Below, piece after piece: positions 18,335-26,250 of a stretch of DNA of 64,000 bases. This DNA is from Phytohabitans aurantiacus (GTDB lineage: Bacteria > Actinomycetota > Actinomycetes > Mycobacteriales > Micromonosporaceae): NCBI RefSeq assembly GCF_027923225.1, contig NZ_BSDI01000007.1, positions 248,001 to 312,000 of the forward strand. Reading direction: 5' to 3'. Numbering within the stretch: the stretch's first letter is position 1; each line of letters starts with the position of its first letter. Under the pieces are notes generated by a model. It was not told the origin of the DNA and ran no database searches. It worked only from the letters and a program-made list of their open reading frames with translations. The translations under genes and the position numbers were made by a program.

Positions 18335-19253
18335 CGTAGAAGACCCAGTACTTGGCGGCCCAGAAGTTGACCGCGGTGAAAGCGGCGATAATCATCAGCA
18401 GCAACCAGGCCAGCGCCGACGCGTAACCCATGTCGAAGCTGTTGAAACCGCGCTGGTACAGGTAGAGCGTGTAGAACAGCGTCGAGTCCGACGGTCCCCC
18501 GGTGCCGCCGGAGACCACGAACGCCTGGGTGAACGACTGGAACGCGTGGATGATCTGCAGGACCAGGTTGAAGAAGATGATCGGCGACAGCAGCGGCAGC
18601 GTGATCCGCCAGAACTGTGTCCACCTGCTGGCACCGTCGGTCGCAGCGGCCTCGTAGTACATCACCGGGATCTGCCGCAGCCCGGCCAGGAAAATGATCA
18701 TCGGGGCGCCGAACGTCCACACGTTCAGCACGATCAATGTGGACAGTGCCGTGCCCGGGTCGGAGATCCAGCCCCGACCCTCGATACCCACCACCGCGAG
18801 CAGCCGGTTGACCAGACCGTCAGCGCCGAAGATCTGCCGCCACAGCACCGCGATCGCCACACTCGAACCCAACAGCGACGGCAGATAGAACGCCGACCGG
18901 TAGAACGCCATCCCCCGCATGCCCCGGTCCAGCAACATCGCCAGACCGAGCGCGCAGGCCAACTGCACCGGAACCGACACCACCACATAGGTGAACGTGA
19001 CCCGCAACGCCTGGTGCAGCCGCTCATCCGACAGCACCCGCGTGAAGTTGTCGACCCCGTTGAACTCGGGCGGCTGTATCAGGTTGTAGTCGGTGAACCC
19101 CAGCACCAGCGAGGCCACCACCGGTCCCAGCGTGATGAAGAACAGACCACCGAACCACGGCAGCAGGAACACCAACGCGGCCCGATTGTCACGCTTGCGT
19201 GGTGAGCCGCGGGTGCTTCCCCTGATGTGCCGCAGTTCGCCGAGCGCGCTCAT
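18327..19253 (-). CDS. ABC sugar permease 1 (MalF-type)
   Basis: A 308-residue membrane permease, first gene of the operon. The EAA loop is YYEAAATDGASRWTQFWRI. The frame is open up to 19334, but the ATG at 19253 has AAGGGGGA upstream and the earlier codons cover the operator, so 19253 is preferred. The LacI-type operator lies at 19306-19323. Confidence 0.9.
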   Translation of the reverse strand: MSALGELRHIRGSTRGSPRKRDNRAALVFLLPWFGGLFFITLGPVVASLVLGFTDYNLIQPPEFNGVDNFTRVLSDERLHQALRVTFTYVVVSVPVQLACALGLAMLLDRGMRGMAFYRSAFYLPSLLGSSVAIAVLWRQIFGADGLVNRLLAVVGIEGRGWISDPGTALSTLIVLNVWTFGAPMIIFLAGLRQIPVMYYEAAATDGASRWTQFWRITLPLLSPIIFFNLVLQIIHAFQSFTQAFVVSGGTGGPSDSTLFYTLYLYQRGFNSFDMGYASALAWLLLMIIAAFTAVNFWAAKYWVFYDD

Positions 19254-19305
19254 CCGTCCCCCTTCCGCACACGGAGCCGCCCGGCGACATTCTTTTTGCG
19301 AAGCC

Positions 19306-19323
19306 GGGAAAACGTATTCCACA
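19306..19323 (-). promoter_or_regulatory. LacI-type operator upstream of the sugar importer
   Basis: On the minus strand this reads TGTGGAATACGTTTTCCC and shares the core GGAATACGTTTTCC with the sites at 5429-5452 and 22043-22066. Further upstream on the same strand TTGACG is followed 17 bp later by CATTGT, a possible promoter. The operator would then lie just after the -10 region. Confidence 0.6.
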
Positions 19324-19400
19324 CAATGCATCACCGCCCCGGACCCGTCAAGCGTTTGAAGGCAGGAAGCAGATCGGCGGCGACGGCCGGCGGGGCTCGG

Positions 19401-20432
19401 TCAGCCGCGCGGACCGGTGCTCTCGCGGACCATGAGCTCACCGCTCTCGGTCGTGCGGCGACGCTCCTGGTGGTCGCCCAGGGCCAGGCGGATGGCGTCC
19501 TGGCCGATGCGGGCCAGCGGGACCGCCACCGTGGTCAACCGCGGGGTCACGTCGGTGGCCAGCGGGATGTCGTCGAACCCGGTCACCGACACGTCCCGCG
19601 GCACCCGAACACCGGCGCCCCGCAGCGCGGACATGGCGCCGATGGCGATCGCGTCGTTGGCGCAGACCAGCGCGTCCGCGTCCAGAGGCCCACCGGCCAG
19701 CAGCCGTTCGACCGCGGTGAAGCCACCCTGCCGGCTCACCTCGCAGTGCACCACCCGAATGTCAGCGCGGTCGACGCCGCCGGCCACGAGTCCATCGATG
19801 AAGCCGACCGTGCGGTCGCTGACGTTCGCCCGGTCGGCAGCGCCGGCCACGATCGTCACCCGGCGATGACCCGTCTGCGCGAGGTAGGTGCCGACGGGCA
19901 CCGCGCTGGCTCTGTTTTCCACGCTGATCGCGTCGAACGGCATGTCGGTATCGCCGAAGATGACCACCCGCCCCCCTTCGCGCTGGTAGTCCAGCAGCTC
20001 GCGCAGCAGCCGACCCTCCAGCACGTCCGCGTAGAGCGTGCTCGATGTCAGCACCAGCGCCCGGGGGCGCAACGCGCACATCATCCGCACCGTCTCCAGC
20101 TGCCGCGGCGGCGTTCCCCCCGTCGAGGCGACCGTGACGAACGCGTCCACCGTGCGCGCCTCCCGCTCCATAGCGGCCAGCACCAGGCCGATGGACGCGG
20201 TCGTCAGATCGTCGGCGACCAGCGCGATCGAGTCGCTGGCCCGGCGCATGGCGCGGGCCGAGGCGTCGGCCGTGTAACGCAGGGCGGCGGCCGCGGCGAG
20301 GACCTTCTCGGCGTATTCGGCGGCGACCGTGCGGGAACTCCCGTTGAGCACTCGGGACGCGGTCGACAGGGACACACCGGCCGTGGCCGCCACGTCATGC
20401 AGCGTGACCGTTGGTCTGGCTGGGTGTGGCAC
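19401..20432 (-). CDS. LacI-family transcriptional regulator
   Basis: A 343-residue repressor. The helix-turn-helix TVTLHDVAATAGVSLSTAS lies at residues 8-26, followed by the hinge and a periplasmic-binding-protein-like effector domain ending in the usual VTGFDDIPLA segment. The GTG at 20432 was chosen because GAGAGG precedes it and the DNA-binding domain begins a few residues later. It lies directly behind the importer and is the best candidate for the GGAATACGTTTTCC sites. The probable inducer is an oligosaccharide released by the operon enzymes, which is inference. Confidence 0.88.
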   Translation of the reverse strand: MPHPARPTVTLHDVAATAGVSLSTASRVLNGSSRTVAAEYAEKVLAAAAALRYTADASARAMRRASDSIALVADDLTTASIGLVLAAMEREARTVDAFVTVASTGGTPPRQLETVRMMCALRPRALVLTSSTLYADVLEGRLLRELLDYQREGGRVVIFGDTDMPFDAISVENRASAVPVGTYLAQTGHRRVTIVAGAADRANVSDRTVGFIDGLVAGGVDRADIRVVHCEVSRQGGFTAVERLLAGGPLDADALVCANDAIAIGAMSALRGAGVRVPRDVSVTGFDDIPLATDVTPRLTTVAVPLARIGQDAIRLALGDHQERRRTTESGELMVRESTGPRG

Positions 20433-20530
20433 CTGTTTCCTCTCGGGACAACCGATCCGTCCGCCAAAGATGCCGGTGCGCCGACCATACCCGACAACGG
20501 CCGGCGGCCCGGACCAGCACGCGAGGATCC

Positions 20531-20589
20531 GAGCTACCGCGATGCCCGTCGTGGCCCAGACCGTTGCTCCCGCGGCCTCACCCACCGCG
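20531..20589 (+). repeat. Dispersed 59-bp intergenic repeat, copy A
   Basis: It begins GAGCTACCGCG, contains TTGCTCCCGCGGCCTCACCC and ends CCGCG. Four further copies lie at 20619, 46767, 56409 and 62918. All are outside supported genes, apart from a few bases of overlap with a gene remnant in copy C. Confidence 0.8.
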
Positions 20590-20618
20590 TCCAGTCACGC
20601 TCAGCGGGGGCTTGGAAC

Positions 20619-20678
20619 CGCGGACGGCGAGGCCGCGGGAGCAACGGCCCTGGACCGCGGCGGACATCGCGGTAGCCC
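20619..20678 (-). repeat. Dispersed 59-bp intergenic repeat, copy B
   Basis: This is an inverted copy beside copy A. It starts GGGCTACCGCGATGTCCG on the minus strand and keeps TTGCTCCCGCGGCCTC. Confidence 0.8.
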
Positions 20679-20700
20679 ATCGCCGTTGGCCGCACGAGAC

Positions 20701-20734
20701 GCGCCGGGCCCGGCGCGATCGCTGGACCCGGCGC
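20701..20734. terminator. GC-rich palindrome after the second GH16 gene
   Basis: GCGCCGGGCCCGGCGC is a perfect 16-base palindrome (20701-20716), and CCCGGCGC recurs at 20727-20734, giving an alternative 8-bp stem with 20701-20708. It sits 18 bp beyond the stop of the minus-strand GH16 gene and may terminate it. Confidence 0.35.
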
Positions 20735-20751
20735 GTTCGTCGCGGCGGAGG

Positions 20752-22026
20752 CTACTTGCGTTCGAAGACCCAGACGGTGCTGTTGTCGGTGGCGCCGGTG
20801 TTCCACTTCACCTCGCCGGCGGAGGTGGCGTACATGTAGGCGCGGTCGGAACGGCTGTTGTCGAGGCGGAAGCCGCTGGCGGTGGATTCGGGGTTCCAAA
20901 GCGAGTCGGCGACGATTTCGCCGTTGTTCCAGATGATCCGGCTGTTGGTGGCGTCGGTGTCCAGGTAGTACCGCCCGGTGCGGACGTTGCGGACGGTCCA
21001 GCCGCCGGACTGCTGAGTGACGACCCAGTCCTGGTCGTCGTACGAGGTGGCGGCCGCGACGGTGAGCGCTCCGTTGCCCTCGGAGTCCAGGTAGGTGCCG
21101 GTCGCCGCGTTCCGCAGCTTGTAGGTGGCGCCGCTGACGAGCCCGCCGCCGGTATCGGCTCTCTTGTAGGCCCGGAAATAGTCGACGACGAACTCCTTCG
21201 GCTGCGGGTCGTTCGGGTTTACCGTCCCGTTCCAGCCGGCGTTCTGGTAGATACCCAGCAGGAACGCCGAGGCGTAGGCCGGAGAGGCGTTGATCGTGTT
21301 CGTCAGGACATTGTCGACGTACAGCTTGATCTGCGTGGGCGTCCACTCGAGAGCGTAGATATGGAAGTCGGAAGTCACGTCGAAGTTCACCGGGATGGTC
21401 TGTTCGAGTTCGGGAAGGCTCGGATCCGACCACTTGTGCAGGTTGTAGAAGAAGCTGCGAAGGCCGTGCCGGCCCGGTGCGTGCTCCATGACGTCGATCT
21501 CCGCACGCTGGCTGGCCGTGTCCTGCCTGCCCACCGTCCAGAACGCGGTGTGCATGCCCTGTCTCGCGGTCGACTTGGCGCGGATCTCGAAGTACCCGTA
21601 CTGCGGCGCGTACTTGAAGACGGTGGGAATCGAGTGGTCGAAGGGAGAAGTCTGGTGCAGGCCAACCATCTGCCCGGTCTGGATGCTGGAGACCTTCATC
21701 GGATTGCCGTCGCTGTAGTACGTCGGCTGGTCGTCATCGATCCGCAGGACGAGCGCGTTGTCCCGGAAGTGGTAACGCGCCCGCGACCGCCATTCCGGCG
21801 TGCGGGACTCGAGGTAGTTCGTGATCCAGAGGCTGCCGTCGAGGCTCCCGTTGAACTCGTCGTGCCGGTCGAGGGTCCAGCCCGGCTTCTGGAGCGGGTT
21901 CGGCGGAACGTCGGCCGCCATGGCCGGTGGAGCGGAGCTGATACAGAAGATCGCTGCCGCGGCCAGCAGCGGCCAGACCGCGGCTGATCGCAGGAGTCGT
22001 CGGCCATACGGCCATGCGGTACTCAT
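20752..22026 (-). CDS. Secreted GH16 endo-beta-glucanase-like enzyme with beta-trefoil (second copy)
   Basis: A 424-residue exported enzyme. A signal covers about residues 1-37, the GH16 domain carries the signature EIDVME, and the trefoil covers 299-424. The catalytic domain is closely similar to 9107-10408 (shared blocks SLWITNYLESRTPE, RYHFRDNALVLRIDDDQPTYYSD and KYAPQYGYFEIRAKS), but the linker is only a few residues (DTGGGLVSG). AAGGAGAAG precedes the ATG. The promoter at 22043-22084 copies that of the five-gene operon, so both should respond to the same regulator. Confidence 0.9.
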   Translation of the reverse strand: MSTAWPYGRRLLRSAAVWPLLAAAAIFCISSAPPAMAADVPPNPLQKPGWTLDRHDEFNGSLDGSLWITNYLESRTPEWRSRARYHFRDNALVLRIDDDQPTYYSDGNPMKVSSIQTGQMVGLHQTSPFDHSIPTVFKYAPQYGYFEIRAKSTARQGMHTAFWTVGRQDTASQRAEIDVMEHAPGRHGLRSFFYNLHKWSDPSLPELEQTIPVNFDVTSDFHIYALEWTPTQIKLYVDNVLTNTINASPAYASAFLLGIYQNAGWNGTVNPNDPQPKEFVVDYFRAYKRADTGGGLVSGATYKLRNAATGTYLDSEGNGALTVAAATSYDDQDWVVTQQSGGWTVRNVRTGRYYLDTDATNSRIIWNNGEIVADSLWNPESTASGFRLDNSRSDRAYMYATSAGEVKWNTGATDNSTVWVFERK

Positions 22027-22042
22027 GACTGGCTTCTCCTTA

Positions 22043-22084
22043 CTCGGAAAACGTATTCCAACATGGTCGATTCCGCACAGTCAA
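22043..22084 (-). promoter_or_regulatory. Promoter with LacI-type operator for the second GH16
   Basis: On the minus strand TTGACT (22084-22079) is followed 18 bp later by TGGAAT and the core GGAATACGTTTTCC. Bases 22043-22066 are identical in reverse to 5429-5452. The operator lies about 20-40 bp upstream of the GH16 start, placed to block transcription. Confidence 0.65.
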
Positions 22085-22130
22085 GGCTCTCGATCTGTAG
22101 ACATCGAGGTCCGTCGCGGCTACGGTGCCC

Positions 22131-22150
22131 TTACAAGCGTTACAAGAGCG
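22131..22150 (+). promoter_or_regulatory. Second-type LacI operator before GH35
   Basis: TTACAAGCGTTACAAGAGCG differs by one base from the 20-base site at 32177-32196 upstream of the CE3 esterase and resembles 30954-30968. It ends 22 bp before the GH35 start. The LacI protein at 31031-32080 is the likely binder, by inference from the third site lying beside its own gene. Confidence 0.6.
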
Positions 22151-22172
22151 TTGGCGCCTGGAGGCGGACGGG

Positions 22173-25094
22173 ATGAGAATGAACCGGGCGTTCGGCGCCG
22201 TGCTGGTCGCGATCCTCGCCACCGCCTCCGCCCCATCGGCGGCCGGGGCGACCCGCGCCGCGCCGGACGGCGCACCTGGCGCAGCCCGAGCCGGGCAGGT
22301 GGTGACCTACGACCAGCACTCGGTGATGCTCGACGGCCGCCGGATACTCGTGCAGGGCGCCGAGATGCACTACTTCCGGCTGCCCAGCCCCGACCTGTGG
22401 CGCGACGTGCTGGAGAAGATCCGGGCCGGCGGGTTCAACACCGTGTCGCTCTACTTCGACTGGGCCTACCACTCGCCCAAGCGGGGTGTGTACGACTTCA
22501 CCGGCGTCCGCGACGTCGACCGGCTGCTACGGATGATCGACGAGATGGGGATGTGGGCCATCGTGCGCCCCGGTCCCTACATCAACGCCGAGACCACCGG
22601 CGGCGGCTTTCCCGCCTGGCTCAAGCTCGTGCCCGGCAAGGCCCGCACGAGCGCACCGGGCTACACCGCCGCCTACACCGAGTGGCTGGACCACATCAAC
22701 CCGATCATCGCGCGGCACCAGGTCACGCGGGGCGGGTCCGTGCTGATGTACAACGTGGAGAACGAGTACCAGGCCAACACCGACGCCGCGTACATGCAAG
22801 CGTTGCAGGACAAGGCGCGAGCGGACGGCATCGACGTGCCGATCGTGACGAACGTGTGCTGCGACGCCGGCAGCTGGGCGTCGACCTGGGGATCCGGTCT
22901 CGGCGCGGTGCAGATCCCCGGCGTCGACGACTACCCGCAGTCGTTCGACTGTGCGAACGCCGAGACGGCGTGGGGTCCCTGGGGCGAGGGCGTCACCGAG
23001 CGGATCCGCCCGGACGCGCCCGGGTACGCGGCCGAGTACCAGGCCGGCGCGATCGACCTGGGCGACACCGGCTACGAGCGCTGCCGCGAGCTGACCGGGC
23101 CCGAGTACATGCGGTTCTTCTACAAGAACAACGCGATCACCAGCGGGTCGACGCTGTTCTCGTACTACATGACGTTCGGCGGCACCAACTGGGGCTGGCT
23201 GGCGCAGCCCAACGACGTCTACACCTCCTATGACTACGGCGCCGCCATCACCGAGGGCCGCCAGCTCACCGCCAAGTACGACGAGTTCAAGCGGCAGGGC
23301 TACTTCCTCACCGCGCTCGCGCCGCTGGCCAAGACCGACCCGGCGACCGCGCCCACATCGGACAGCCCGGCGCTGACGGCCGTGGCCCGGTCCAATCCGG
23401 ACACTGGCACCCAGTTCGTGCTGCTGCGCCACACCGACCGCGCGGCCGCCAGCGACGACTCCGGCGTGCTCGACTGGTCCACACCAGACGGTCGCTATCG
23501 CGTGCCGGTGCGGGTCGTGGGCAAGGACGCCAAGATTCTGGTCGCCGGCTACGACCTCGGCGGTCAGCGGCTCGTCTGGTCCACATCGGAGATAATGACG
23601 CACGCCGCGATCGGCGGCCGGGATGTCGCCGTGCTGTACGGCACCGAGGCCACCGGCGGCGCGACCGTGCTGCGGTACCCGGCGCGGCCGCGGGTGCGGG
23701 TCCTCGACGGCGAGGTCACCTCGACCTACGACCCGGCCACCGGCGACCTGCGGTTGGACTACCGGCACGAGGGGCTGGCACGGGTCGAGATCAGCGGTGG
23801 CGGGCGGCGCTCGGCGCTGCTGCTGCTCGGCACGCACGCCACCGTGTCGCCGTTCTGGCGGATGGAGACCGACGCCGGGCCGGTGCTGGTGCGCGGCACG
23901 TCGCTGGTGCGGTCCGCCACCGTCACCGGCGCTGCCGTGCGGCTGCGGGCGGACACCGCCGCCCCAGGGCAGATCGAGGTCTTCGCGCCCGCGCGGCGGC
24001 TCTCGGTCAACGGGCAGCCGGTCGGTGTGCGCCCCACACCCAGCGGATCGCTGGTCGGCCGGCTGCCCGGCCCGGACCGGGTGCGGCTCCCGCGGCTGAC
24101 CGGCTGGCGCACGCAGGTCGAGGCTCCCGAGGCGGCCCCCGGCTTCGACGACTCCCGCTGGGTCGTGGCCGACAAGACCACCTCACTGAGCCCGTACCAG
24201 CCGAACACGCTGCCCGTGCTGTACGCCGACGACTACGGCTACCACTACGGCAACGTCTGGTACCGCGGCCGGTTCACCGCCACCGGCACCGAGACGGCCC
24301 TCAAGCTCAACGCCATCACCGGCCGCCGCGGCAGCTACCTGGTCTGGCTCAACGGCCGGTACCTCGGCGCGGCCCGCGGCGGCGTCGAGGACGACTCGGT
24401 GCCGAACCCGGACCCCGGCCCCGGCACCTTCGCGATCCCCGACGGCCTGCTCACAGCCGGCAAGCCGGCGGTGCTGTCGGTCCTGGTCGAGAACATGGGG
24501 CACAACGACGACTGGACGGTCGACGACGTCCGGATGCGCCAGCCACGCGGCCTCACCGGCGCGGCGCTCATCGGCTCCGGCGCCGCACTGTCGTGGCGGA
24601 TCCAGGGCGCCCGCGGCGGCGAAGACCTCACCGACCGCGCCCGGGGACCGCTCAACAACGGCGGGCTGTACGGCGAACGGCACGGCTGGAGCCTGCCCGG
24701 CTACCCGGACGGCTCCTGGCGGCGCGTCGGCTCGCTGGCCGGCACGCCGGTGGCGCCCGGCGTCACCTGGTACCGCACGACGTTCGGGCTCGACCTGCCG
24801 CGCGGCCAGGACACCTCGGTGGCACTGCGGTTCGCCGAGCCGCCACCGGCCGGGCACCGGGTGATGCTGTTCCTCAACGGCTGGCAGCTCGGCCTGTACG
24901 GCGGCGGGGGCATGGGCCCGCAGACCGACTTCGTCCTACCGGCCGGCCTGCTGCGCCACAACGGCACCAACACGCTGGCCCTCGCCGTCACCGCCCGCGA
25001 AGCGTCCGAGCTGGGCGCGGTGAGCCTGGTATCGCTCGGCACGCAGCGCGGCGGCGTCCCCGTACTCCCGGTCCACTCCCCCGCGTTCCGCTGA
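22173..25094 (+). CDS. Secreted GH35 beta-galactosidase, large eukaryote-like form
   Basis: A 973-residue exported enzyme that removes terminal beta-galactose from side chains. A signal covers about residues 1-30. The TIM barrel starts GRRILVQGAEMHYFRLP. The acid/base is Glu198 in VENEYQ and the nucleophile is Glu288 in AEYQAG. The segments RFFYKNNAITSGS and GGTNWGWLAQPNDVYTSYDYGAA match the long fungal-type GH35 enzymes with several C-terminal beta-sandwich domains, rather than the short bacterial form of about 600 residues. The ATG at 22173 has GGAGG 8 bp upstream; an ATG at 22179 is the alternative. The operator at 22131 links it to the mannanase and CE3 group. Confidence 0.9.
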   Translation: MRMNRAFGAVLVAILATASAPSAAGATRAAPDGAPGAARAGQVVTYDQHSVMLDGRRILVQGAEMHYFRLPSPDLWRDVLEKIRAGGFNTVSLYFDWAYHSPKRGVYDFTGVRDVDRLLRMIDEMGMWAIVRPGPYINAETTGGGFPAWLKLVPGKARTSAPGYTAAYTEWLDHINPIIARHQVTRGGSVLMYNVENEYQANTDAAYMQALQDKARADGIDVPIVTNVCCDAGSWASTWGSGLGAVQIPGVDDYPQSFDCANAETAWGPWGEGVTERIRPDAPGYAAEYQAGAIDLGDTGYERCRELTGPEYMRFFYKNNAITSGSTLFSYYMTFGGTNWGWLAQPNDVYTSYDYGAAITEGRQLTAKYDEFKRQGYFLTALAPLAKTDPATAPTSDSPALTAVARSNPDTGTQFVLLRHTDRAAASDDSGVLDWSTPDGRYRVPVRVVGKDAKILVAGYDLGGQRLVWSTSEIMTHAAIGGRDVAVLYGTEATGGATVLRYPARPRVRVLDGEVTSTYDPATGDLRLDYRHEGLARVEISGGGRRSALLLLGTHATVSPFWRMETDAGPVLVRGTSLVRSATVTGAAVRLRADTAAPGQIEVFAPARRLSVNGQPVGVRPTPSGSLVGRLPGPDRVRLPRLTGWRTQVEAPEAAPGFDDSRWVVADKTTSLSPYQPNTLPVLYADDYGYHYGNVWYRGRFTATGTETALKLNAITGRRGSYLVWLNGRYLGAARGGVEDDSVPNPDPGPGTFAIPDGLLTAGKPAVLSVLVENMGHNDDWTVDDVRMRQPRGLTGAALIGSGAALSWRIQGARGGEDLTDRARGPLNNGGLYGERHGWSLPGYPDGSWRRVGSLAGTPVAPGVTWYRTTFGLDLPRGQDTSVALRFAEPPPAGHRVMLFLNGWQLGLYGGGGMGPQTDFVLPAGLLRHNGTNTLALAVTAREASELGAVSLVSLGTQRGGVPVLPVHSPAFR

Positions 25095-25159
25095 CCATCC
25101 TGGCGTGATGGCGGCTACAGTCGGCAGCGGCCCATGCCGACCGATGCCGGGAGCAGACC

Positions 25160-26122
25160 GTGGAGAGCCCGTTCAACGTCGAGGAGATCTTTCCCGACGT
25201 CGCCGCCGGATCGGGGCGGCTCCCACGCAGGCAGACCGGCGGCTCCCCGCAGAGCCTCGCGGTGACCCTGGTCGCCGACTACACCCTGCGCACCCGGGCC
25301 TACCTGCCGACCGCGGCGATCGTCGACCTGCTCGGCGAGTTCGGTGTCAGCAACGGCGCCGCGCGCACCACGATCAGCCGGCTGGCCCGCCGGGGAGTGC
25401 TCGAAGGCGGCCGGGAGGGTAGGCACAGCCGCTACTGCCTCACCAAGGACGCCGCCGCCGACCTGTCGATCGGTGGCGTCTCCATCGCCGCGTTCGCCGC
25501 GCATCCCGATACCTGGGACAGACTGTGGACGGTCATCGTCTTCACGCTGCCCAAGGAGAACAGCACCGAGCGCAGCGCGCTCCGCGCTCAGCTGCGGTGG
25601 CGGGGATTCGCACCCCTGTACGACGGGGTGTGGGTCTCGCCGCAACCGTTGACGGCGCAGGCGTACGAGCGGCTGTCAACGGTGTCTTCGGGCGCGATGA
25701 CCTCGTTCCGCGCGCAGCACCTGCAATTCGCGGCGGATGGCGAGCGCGCGCCCATCGAGGCGTGGGACATCGACGCGATCGCCGAGCAGTACCGGGGATT
25801 CATCCAGCGGTGGAAGCCGCTGCTGCCCCGCGTGCGCGCCGGCCGGGTCACCGGGGCCGCCGCCGTGCGGGCCCGCACCGAAGTCATGGAGAGCTACCGC
25901 CGATTCCCGGCACTCGACCCGGGACTCCCTTTGGAGCTGACGCCGCGCAACTGGCCGCGCTCGCGCGCGCGGCAACTCTTCGTCACCGTGTACGACGGCC
26001 TGGTCGAGCCGGCGCAGGAGCACGTCCGCGCGACCGTCGCCCGGGCCGAGAACGAGCCGCGGCCCGACATCCGAGCCCACACCATCGCCGAGATGGGCGC
26101 GGGCGTCGGAACGCTTGCCTGA
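25160..26122 (+). CDS. PaaX-family transcriptional regulator
   Basis: A complete 320-residue PaaX-like repressor starting at GTG 25160. The N-terminal winged helix contains ARTTISRLARRGVLEG, the central domain contains RWRGFAPLYDGVWVSP, and the C-terminal PaaX_C part contains RFPALDPGLPLELTPRNWP. It is a close paralogue of the partial gene at 1-642. The gap after GH35 is 65 bp on the same strand. I see no TGTCA-repeat operator in front of it. A hairpin terminator follows at 26130-26163. Confidence 0.88.
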   Translation: MESPFNVEEIFPDVAAGSGRLPRRQTGGSPQSLAVTLVADYTLRTRAYLPTAAIVDLLGEFGVSNGAARTTISRLARRGVLEGGREGRHSRYCLTKDAAADLSIGGVSIAAFAAHPDTWDRLWTVIVFTLPKENSTERSALRAQLRWRGFAPLYDGVWVSPQPLTAQAYERLSTVSSGAMTSFRAQHLQFAADGERAPIEAWDIDAIAEQYRGFIQRWKPLLPRVRAGRVTGAAAVRARTEVMESYRRFPALDPGLPLELTPRNWPRSRARQLFVTVYDGLVEPAQEHVRATVARAENEPRPDIRAHTIAEMGAGVGTLA

Positions 26123-26129
26123 TCGAGGC

Positions 26130-26163
26130 CGTGCCCCGCGTGGCTTTCGCTACGCGGGGCACG
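26130..26163 (+). terminator. Terminator hairpin of the PaaX-like gene
   Basis: CGTGCCCCGCGT (26130-26141) and ACGCGGGGCACG (26152-26163) are perfectly complementary with a 10-base loop. CCTTCTT follows, and the stem starts 8 bp after the stop codon. Confidence 0.75.
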
Positions 26164-26164
26164 C

Positions 26165-26250
26165 CTTCTTCCGGGTGGGTCAGCCTTCCGGGTGTCAGCC
26201 TTCCGGGTCGGTCAGCCTTCCGGGTCGGTCAGCCTTCGGGGTGGGTCAGC
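26165..26250. repeat. Short tandem repeat, about 17-bp unit
   Basis: About five imperfect units of CAGCCTTCCGGGTCGGT lie between the PaaX terminator and the end of the GH5 gene. The last unit contains the stop codon of that minus-strand gene (26246-26248). Unit lengths vary from 15 to about 20 bp. Confidence 0.75.

Larger units (their letters stand above)
20433..20751. other. 319-bp gap holding two inverted copies of the dispersed repeat
   Basis: No gene is supported here. The gap contains repeat copies at 20531-20589 (plus) and 20619-20678 (minus), about 30 bp apart and facing each other, and a GC-rich palindrome at 20701-20734 just after the end of the GH16 gene. The LacI promoter must lie between 20433 and about 20520; I see no clear hexamers. 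Confidence 0.6.

Noticed and set aside
20531..20678. Facing repeat copies A and B as ends of an insertion sequence
   Set aside because: Only about 30 bp lies between them, there is no transposase, and the other copies are single.
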